This document shows, piece by piece, positions 5,852 through 10,437 of a stretch of 10,437 bases of DNA (position 1 is its first letter; every line of letters begins with the position of its first letter). A model generated the notes under the pieces. It did no database searches, was not told where the DNA came from, and saw nothing but the letters and a program-made list of their open reading frames with translations. The stretch comes from JABDBK01 sp964533645. GTDB lineage: Bacteria > Pseudomonadota > Gammaproteobacteria > DSM-16500. Where the stretch lies: NCBI GenBank assembly GCA_964533645.1, contig CAZHMQ010000075.1, forward strand, positions 1-10,437, written 5' to 3'. A program made the position numbers and the translations under genes.

Positions 5852-6808
5852 ATGAGTGAATCATTTAAACCTGCATGGTGGTTGTCTAATAAACATTTAC
5901 AAACGCTTTGGCCAACTTTATGCAGAAGACCTGTGAATGATATCACTATTAGACGAGAACGTTTTGAATTGCCAGATGGCGATTTTGTTGACTTGGATTG
6001 GTCGGGAAGTGGACACGGCCCTATTGTGATTATGTTGCATGGTCTTGAAGGATCCATTGATTCGCCTTATGCCAAAGGCATGTTGCATGCTATTTCACGT
6101 CAAGGTTGGCGTGGTGTATTAATGCATTTTCGTTGCTGTAGTGGAGAACGTAATCGATTACCACGCACCTATCACTCAGGAGAAACCGGAGATATTAATA
6201 CTGTTGTGACAAAATTGTCGCATAGAGAGCCAGGTGTATCCATGGCAGCTTTGGGGTTTTCCTTAGGCGGTAATGTATTATTAAAATGGTTGGGTGAGTC
6301 GGGTCAGAGTAATGTGTTGAAAGCCGCTATTGCGGTCTCCGTTCCTTTTGAATTACATAAATCCGTCAATAGAATTAATCAAGGATTTTCTAAGTTTTAT
6401 CAGTGGCATTTACTTAGATCGCTACATTATAAAATGCAATGGAAGTTTCGTGGGCAAACCGCACCCGTCACTCTTCCGTCTCTATCTGAGCTGCATACGA
6501 TACGTGATTTTGATGAAGCAGTGACTGCACCCCTGCACGGTTTTGCGAATGCGGAAGAGTATTATGCAAAATCCAGTTGCAGACAATTTTTACGTGACAT
6601 CCATGTTCCGACGCTTTTATTGCAAGCGAAAGATGATCCTTTTATGACGGAAGATTTGTTACCTAGGCTGGATGAATTATCCTCGGCTATTACCTTAGAA
6701 TTAACGGAAAAAGGCGGACATGTAGGGTTTGTGAGCGGACCGTCGCCTTGGCAGGCAGAGTATTGGTTAGAACAACGGGTACCTAGGTTTTTGAAGAATT
6801 ATTTGTAA
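5852..6808 (+). CDS. yheT: YheT-type alpha/beta hydrolase
   Basis: Predicted esterase-like hydrolase of the YheT/ABHD1-3 group; the natural substrate of bacterial members is not settled. It has 318 residues, close to the usual 320-340. The family N-terminus is clear: FKPAWWLSNKHLQTLWP (5-21). The fold shows the oxyanion-side HGLEGS (63-68), the nucleophile elbow GFSLGG (135-140) with Ser-137, an acid in AKDDPFM (259-265; Asp-262 or Asp-261), and His-290 in GGHVGF, so the triad is complete. No signal peptide, so cytosolic. AAAGGA (5837-5842) lies 9 nt before the ATG. Only 4 nt separate it from hemE and 30 nt from nrdJ. Confidence 0.92.
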   Translation: MSESFKPAWWLSNKHLQTLWPTLCRRPVNDITIRRERFELPDGDFVDLDWSGSGHGPIVIMLHGLEGSIDSPYAKGMLHAISRQGWRGVLMHFRCCSGERNRLPRTYHSGETGDINTVVTKLSHREPGVSMAALGFSLGGNVLLKWLGESGQSNVLKAAIAVSVPFELHKSVNRINQGFSKFYQWHLLRSLHYKMQWKFRGQTAPVTLPSLSELHTIRDFDEAVTAPLHGFANAEEYYAKSSCRQFLRDIHVPTLLLQAKDDPFMTEDLLPRLDELSSAITLELTEKGGHVGFVSGPSPWQAEYWLEQRVPRFLKNYL

Positions 6809-6838
6809 CATGATGCATCACGAAAGGGATTTTATTTC

Positions 6839-8581
6839 ATGAATTATTTCAAACAACCTATTTCAGAATATATATGGAATATAAAATATCGTTATCGACA
6901 TCAAGATGACATGATCGATCATACGATTGAAGATACCTGGCAACGTGTTGCAAAAGCAGCATCCCATGCAGAACCTAAGTCGGAACGCACTACATGGCAA
7001 AAACAGTTCTATTCCATACTTGAAAATTTTCAATTTTTACCCGGCGGTCGAATTCTTGCAGGCGCAGGGACTCATCATGATGTGACCTTGTTTAATTGTT
7101 TTGTGATGCCAATTTTAGAAGATTCATTGCATGGCATATTTGATGCCTTAAAAGAAGGTGCTTTGACATTACAGCAAGGCGGTGGTGTAGGTTATGATTT
7201 TTCTGTATTGCGGCCTAAGGGATCGCTAGTAGCGCATACGGGGGCGATCTCTTCAGGTCCTGTATCATTCATGCGTATTTGGAATGTGATGTGTAGCACC
7301 ATGTTATCAACGGGCGCAAGACGTGGTGCCATGATGGGGGTGCTACGTTGTGATCACCCTGATATTGAAGCATTTATTGCGGCTAAACGCGATCCTCATG
7401 AGCTAAGACATTTTAATGTTTCTGTGCTTATTTCAGATGCGTTTATGCAAGCGGTAGAAAAAAATAATAAATGGGATTTGGTTTTTCCAGATAAACATGT
7501 GGTACGAACAGTTGAGGCTCGCGAACTTTGGGAAAAAATCATAAAGTCTGCTTATGACTATGCAGAACCCGGTGTTTTATTTGAAAATACTATCAATAGA
7601 TATAATAATCTATGGTATAGAGAATGGATTAGTGCCACAAATCCTTGCGGGGAAATACCGTTACCTAATTACGGTGCATGTAATTTAGGCGCTTTGAATG
7701 TAACGCAATTTATTATAAATCCTTTTACAGACAAAACGAGTATTGCTTGGGATAGATTAAAAAAAGCCACTGAAATTGCAACGCGATTTTTAGATAATGT
7801 TATTGATATTTCAAGATATCCACTGAAAATGCAGAAACAAGAAGCTTATGCCACAAGACGTATGGGCTTAGGGATGACGGGTTTAGCCGATGCGTTGCTT
7901 ATGTTAGGAGTGCAATATGGAAGTTCTAAGTCTTTGCAAATCGCAAGTGATATCATGCGTTCCATTTCAGAAATAACATGGAAAACTTCCATCGAATTAG
8001 CAAAAGAAAGAGATATCTTTCCTTTATTCCAAAAAGAAAAATATCTGGAAGGCGAGTTTGTTAAACAGTTGCCATCTGATATACAACAAGATATCGCTAA
8101 ACATGGTATTCGTCATAGTCATCATAATGCGATAGCACCGACTGGTACGATTAGTCTTTTAGCAAATAATGTTTCTCAAGGTATAGAACCCATATTTAGC
8201 GCTGAATATAAGCGTACCGTAAGATCCATGCAAGATGAGTTAGAGCATTTTATTGTAAAAGATTTTGCTGTGCATCAATGGGAACAAACAAAACCAAATC
8301 AAGCATTACCGAAAGCGTGGGTGGATGTACAAGCATTAACACCTGATGATCATTTACAAATGCAGGCTGCAGTACAGCCTTATATTGATAATGCTATTTC
8401 AAAAACGATTAATATTCCTAAAACATATCCATTTGAAAAACTCCATGATGTATATACAAAAGCATTTGAGTTGGGATTAAAGGGATGCACGATATACAGA
8501 CCTAATATTATTACAGGAAGTGTTTTATCACTGATTGAGAATACTGATGTAGTGGATCGTTGTGTAAAGTGCGAAGAATAG
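6839..8581 (+). CDS. nrdJ: Adenosylcobalamin-dependent (class II) ribonucleotide reductase
   Basis: Reduces ribonucleotides to deoxyribonucleotides using a thiyl radical made from coenzyme B12; needs no oxygen and no small subunit. It has 580 residues, a short form that starts at the catalytic domain (SEYIWNIKYR) with no N-terminal ATP cone, so dATP activity control of the usual kind is not expected. Active-site residues: Cys-87 (FNCFVM) and Cys-281 (ACNLG) as the redox pair; NPCGE (268-272) with the radical Cys-270, Asn-268 and Glu-272; PTGTIS (434-439). The 11-residue spacing Cys-270 to Cys-281 equals that of Thermotoga NrdJ (322 to 333). The tail CVKCEE (575-580) supplies the CxxC that recycles the active site. 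AAAGGGA (6823-6829) lies 9 nt before the ATG. No cobalamin riboswitch fits in the 30-nt gap to the gene upstream. Confidence 0.95.
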   Translation: MNYFKQPISEYIWNIKYRYRHQDDMIDHTIEDTWQRVAKAASHAEPKSERTTWQKQFYSILENFQFLPGGRILAGAGTHHDVTLFNCFVMPILEDSLHGIFDALKEGALTLQQGGGVGYDFSVLRPKGSLVAHTGAISSGPVSFMRIWNVMCSTMLSTGARRGAMMGVLRCDHPDIEAFIAAKRDPHELRHFNVSVLISDAFMQAVEKNNKWDLVFPDKHVVRTVEARELWEKIIKSAYDYAEPGVLFENTINRYNNLWYREWISATNPCGEIPLPNYGACNLGALNVTQFIINPFTDKTSIAWDRLKKATEIATRFLDNVIDISRYPLKMQKQEAYATRRMGLGMTGLADALLMLGVQYGSSKSLQIASDIMRSISEITWKTSIELAKERDIFPLFQKEKYLEGEFVKQLPSDIQQDIAKHGIRHSHHNAIAPTGTISLLANNVSQGIEPIFSAEYKRTVRSMQDELEHFIVKDFAVHQWEQTKPNQALPKAWVDVQALTPDDHLQMQAAVQPYIDNAISKTINIPKTYPFEKLHDVYTKAFELGLKGCTIYRPNIITGSVLSLIENTDVVDRCVKCEE

Positions 8582-8618
8582 TCATTGTTTTTTTTGAAAA
8601 TCGTTGTAGATAAGTTGG
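8582..8618. other. Short convergent gap with a T8 run
   Basis: The gap between the nrdJ and toxin stops has eight T (8588-8595) on the plus strand, but I see no adequate stem before it, so it is at best a poor terminator for nrdJ. Nothing comparable exists on the minus strand for the toxin. Confidence 0.35.
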
Positions 8619-8858
8619 TTATGATTTAACTAAAAGTAACAATATTTCTTGATCCTCAATTTTATAAACTAAGCGTAAATTATTTATTTGTTCGCTATAA
8701 AGTCCTGTCATGCCAGAAATTTTTTTTGATCCTGGCGGTCTAGGATTCACTGCTAATGCTTCAATTAATTTAATCACTAAACGTTGATGCTTCGACGAAA
8801 GCGAAATAATTTGATGATGGGCGGAAGGTCCGATTTTAATATTATACGGAGTAGCCAC
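8619..8858 (-). CDS. RelE/ParE-family toxin, C-terminus short
   Basis: Second gene of a toxin-antitoxin pair. RelE-type toxins cut ribosome-bound mRNA, while ParE-type members poison gyrase; the sequence does not decide which. It has 79 residues, about 8-12 fewer than usual. Family features: IKIGPSAHHQI near the N-terminus, a Leu-rich helix, NPRPPGSKKISGMTGLYS (38-55), and the core LRLVYKIEDQEILLLLVKS. The chain stops where relatives continue with a GHR-x-x-VY type tail, and the Arg normally after GLY is Ser, so catalysis is doubtful. The start is GTG (minus strand, 8858-8856), 4 nt past the antitoxin stop with no clear ribosome site, so it probably relies on translational coupling. It converges on nrdJ, 37 nt away. 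Confidence 0.82.
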   Translation of the reverse strand: MATPYNIKIGPSAHHQIISLSSKHQRLVIKLIEALAVNPRPPGSKKISGMTGLYSEQINNLRLVYKIEDQEILLLLVKS

Positions 8859-8862
8859 GGTG

Positions 8863-9123
8863 TTAACTGCCCGTATCTTCTTTGAGTTTTTCTAGTGTGA
8901 TAGTTCCTGTTTGTCTTGCTTCTTTCAAGGCATCGATGGCTTCACGTAGATCTTGGTTGTTTTGAGATTCTTGTAGTAAAGCAAGATCTTCAATCGGAAT
9001 AATAGCCGCAATTTCTTTGCCGCGACGAGTTAGAATGATGCGTTCTTTGCTATGCGTGACGCGATTGATTAAATCGGGAAACTGTTCTTTGGCTTCTAAT
9101 GTGTTGAGGATACTGACTGTCAT
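8863..9123 (-). CDS. Phd/YefM-family antitoxin
   Basis: First gene of the toxin-antitoxin pair: neutralises the toxin through its C-terminal half and normally represses its own promoter through the N-terminal half. It has 86 residues, the usual size. Family pattern: EAKEQFPDLINRVTHSKERI (10-29), then ILTRRGKEIAAIIPIEDLALL (30-50), followed by a Gln/Asn-rich linker and a charged helical C-terminus ending GTITLEKLKEDTGS. ATG at 9123-9121 (minus) has GGAA 8 nt upstream (9132-9135). The palindromes at 9152-9189, about 30 nt upstream, could be its operator. It lies downstream of the aldolase gene on the same strand. Confidence 0.92.
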   Translation of the reverse strand: MTVSILNTLEAKEQFPDLINRVTHSKERIILTRRGKEIAAIIPIEDLALLQESQNNQDLREAIDALKEARQTGTITLEKLKEDTGS

Positions 9124-9151
9124 GATGTAAATTCCATTTAATGAAGGTGCA

Positions 9152-9189
9152 TCACCTTGTCATCCCATCCAATGACAAGGTGACTTGTC
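9152..9189. promoter_or_regulatory. Overlapping inverted repeats between aldolase and antitoxin genes
   Basis: TCACCTTGTCAT (9152-9163) and ATGACAAGGTGA (9172-9183) form a perfect 12-bp inverted repeat with an 8-nt loop. The right arm also pairs with CTTGTC at 9184-9189 (GACAAG, 4 nt, CTTGTC), so the hexamer occurs three times in alternating orientation. On the minus strand it lies just past the aldolase stop but has no T run. It may be an aldolase terminator or mRNA-end stabiliser, or an operator for the antitoxin. Confidence 0.6.
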
Positions 9190-9192
9190 GTA

Positions 9193-10221
9193 TTACGCTG
9201 TTGCTGTTTCTTTTTCCATGGAAACAGTATAGTTACCAGTAGAAGCTAAACTATTCAATTTAGCTCGGTGATAAAAAGCTTGTTGCGCAGTTTTAACCTG
9301 TTGGCTGTCGCCATGCCATAGCTTCATAGGTTTATCTTGTAATGCGCGTGCATAAGAATAGCTGACATTCCATGGAAGAGGTCCACAAAGTGCGTTCATG
9401 GCATTTAAATTAGCCGTAGCTTCTTCAGACGACTGGCCGCCGGATAAGAAATTAATGGTAGGTACAGCCGCAGGGACTGTGCGTTTTAAAACCGTGATCG
9501 TTGCTTTAGCAACTTCTTCAGCAGACGCTTTAACAGGGCAGGTTTTGCCATGGATGACCATGCTTGGTTTTAAGATGATGTATTCTAATTGTACTTTGTG
9601 TTTTTTTAGAGCACGAAATACCGCATTGAGTACGCGCTCGCTGACTTCAGCACTTCGCTCAATGGTGTGTGCGCCATCGATTAACACTTCAGGTTCAACA
9701 ATAGGAACAATACCATTCGCTTGGCATATAGCAGCATAGCGTGCTAAGCCTTCAGCGTTGGTTTCAATAGCAAGCATACTAGGAGTATGATCAGAAATCG
9801 CATAAACAGCGCGCCATTTTGCAAAACGCGCACCTTTTGCTTTGTAATCGACTAAGCGTTCTGCGAGACCATCTAAGCCTTGAGTGGTTTGTTCATCGGC
9901 AGTGTTTGGCAATATGACTAAACCCTTGTCGACTTTGATACCAGGAACAATGCCTAATTGTTGTAATTTTTCTGGAAACGGTGTTCCGTCAAGAGCCTTT
10001 TGATTCAATGTTTCTTCAAATAAAATGACGCCAGCAATGAATTCATTAACGCCTGGTGTGGTCATTAACATATCACGATAAACGCGGCGAGTTTCTTCAG
10101 TGGATTCAACATTCACTGCAGCAAAACGCTTGGTGATCGTAGGAGAACTCTCGTCAGCGGCAAGAATACCTTTTCCACGAGCGGCAAGTAATTTGATAGT
10201 TGATTCAAGGTCTTTCATCAT
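9193..10221 (-). CDS. fba: Fructose-bisphosphate aldolase, class I
   Basis: Glycolytic/gluconeogenic enzyme that splits fructose 1,6-bisphosphate into glyceraldehyde 3-phosphate and dihydroxyacetone phosphate through a Schiff base, with no metal. It has 342 residues from ATG 10221 (341 from the adjacent ATG), against about 364 in animal enzymes. Aligned by eye to the muscle enzyme: Asp-23 in GILAADESS (D33), Lys-97 in GIKVDKG (K107), Lys-135 and Arg-137 in FAKWRAV (K146, R148), Glu-176 and Glu-178 in VEPEVL (E187, E189), Schiff-base Lys-218 in YIILKPSMV (K229), and FLSGGQSSEEAT. The C-terminal Tyr of the animal enzymes is absent (the chain ends ETATA). Upstream in-frame codons lack family sequence. 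This family is unrelated to the metal-dependent class II aldolase common in bacteria. Confidence 0.95.
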   Translation of the reverse strand: MMKDLESTIKLLAARGKGILAADESSPTITKRFAAVNVESTEETRRVYRDMLMTTPGVNEFIAGVILFEETLNQKALDGTPFPEKLQQLGIVPGIKVDKGLVILPNTADEQTTQGLDGLAERLVDYKAKGARFAKWRAVYAISDHTPSMLAIETNAEGLARYAAICQANGIVPIVEPEVLIDGAHTIERSAEVSERVLNAVFRALKKHKVQLEYIILKPSMVIHGKTCPVKASAEEVAKATITVLKRTVPAAVPTINFLSGGQSSEEATANLNAMNALCGPLPWNVSYSYARALQDKPMKLWHGDSQQVKTAQQAFYHRAKLNSLASTGNYTVSMEKETATA

Positions 10222-10226
10222 AATGG

Positions 10227-10230
10227 TCCT
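10227..10230 (-). promoter_or_regulatory. Ribosome binding site that sets the aldolase start
   Basis: AGGA on the minus strand, 5 nt before ATG 10221 and 8 nt before ATG 10218. The second spacing is more usual, so either Met could be used. It excludes the longer in-frame reading that begins at 10350. Confidence 0.6.
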
Positions 10231-10381
10231 GTTGCATAGTTTATTAAGAAATGAATGGGGGGTAGGGTAGCATATTATCTTTCTCTCGTCATCATCTGCT
10301 GTCGGTCGTCCCAGGGCTGTCCTATTAAATTCTTCTTTTTTTCCTAGCACTTGTTGTGCAACATCGTGTGTATGCCGTGAG

Positions 10382-10433
10382 CTCCCCTCACCCGGAGCGC
10401 TTTTTGCGAGGGGAGAGGGGGAAGGGGTGAGGG
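10382..10433. repeat. GC-rich palindromic intergenic repeat
   Basis: CCCTCACCC (10385-10393) and GGGTGAGGG (10425-10433) are exact reverse complements. In addition CTCCCCTC (10382-10389) pairs exactly with GAGGGGAG (10408-10415), and CGC-TTTTT-GCG (10398-10408) forms a small inner hairpin. The two larger pairings share bases and exclude each other. The base composition is far from that of the surrounding DNA. It resembles dispersed palindromic repeats seen in many proteobacterial intergenic regions; copy number cannot be judged here, and it may continue past the window. Confidence 0.65.
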
Positions 10434-10437
10434 TTTT

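Larger units (their letters stand above)
10222..10437. other. Region upstream of the aldolase gene to the window edge
   Basis: No coding sequence supported. On the minus strand GATAATAT (10272-10279) is a fair -10 box about 50 nt before the aldolase start, but no good -35 was found. A short hairpin GCAC-TTGTT-GTGC lies at about 10349-10361. A GC-rich palindromic repeat fills 10382-10433. Confidence 0.35.

Noticed and set aside
6809..6838. Cobalamin riboswitch upstream of nrdJ
   Set aside because: The gap is only 30 nt and holds just a ribosome binding site.
10222..10350. N-terminal extension of the aldolase from 10350
   Set aside because: The added residues have no family similarity; AGGA precedes the Met pair at 10221/10218, where the family sequence begins.
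1..10437. tRNA, rRNA, CRISPR array, transposase or phage genes
   Set aside because: Searched by eye on both strands; no cloverleaf, regular repeat-spacer array or mobile-element protein was found.

Overview
The window looks like chromosomal DNA of an AT-rich gammaproteobacterium. The gene order pil/hof cluster - aroK - ... - hemE is the one found in gammaproteobacteria such as Pseudomonas (pilMNOPQ-aroK-aroB-...-hemE) and E. coli (hofMNOPQ-aroK-aroB-damX). The class I (Schiff-base) fructose-bisphosphate aldolase, low GC and several TTG/GTG starts make a Legionellales/Coxiellaceae-like host a reasonable guess, but this is inference only and no marker gene fixes the taxonomy.

Layout. 1-207: intergenic, probably upstream of pilM and of a gene lying off the left edge. 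208-3281 (+): four overlapping genes pilM, pilN, pilO and pilQ, which encode the inner-membrane assembly platform and outer-membrane secretin of a type IV pilus or DNA-uptake machine. There is no pilP, and all four proteins are much shorter than classical Pseudomonas Pil proteins; their sizes match the E. coli HofMNOQ / Haemophilus Com type. 3283-3450: candidate terminator, then a promoter for aroK (3451-3975). 3973-4118: an imperfect 142-bp palindrome bounded by TA dinucleotides, directly against the aroK stop codon. 4151-4180: terminator of a minus-strand gene (4195-4590) for a low-complexity Thr/Ala/Pro lipoprotein. 4777-8581 (+): hemE, a YheT-type hydrolase and a B12-dependent ribonucleotide reductase (nrdJ), probably one transcript. 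8619-9123 (-): a RelE-type toxin with a missing C-terminus and its Phd/YefM antitoxin. 9152-9189: overlapping inverted repeats. 9193-10221 (-): class I aldolase. 10382-10433: a GC-rich palindromic repeat at the right edge.

How the genes fit together. The first block builds an envelope machine for pili or DNA uptake. aroK (shikimate pathway), hemE (haem pathway), nrdJ (dNTP supply) and the aldolase (glycolysis/gluconeogenesis) are housekeeping metabolism. The aroK-hemE interval, which in relatives carries aroB and damX-like genes, here holds only the palindromic element and the lipoprotein gene, so this is where the region has been rearranged. No tRNA, rRNA, CRISPR array or transposase gene was seen.

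Most worth following up: the compact PilP-less pil/hof cluster with a degenerate PilM; the TA-bounded palindrome after aroK; the Arg-to-Ala change in the shikimate kinase substrate site; the truncated toxin; and the CTTGTC/GACAAG array in front of the antitoxin.
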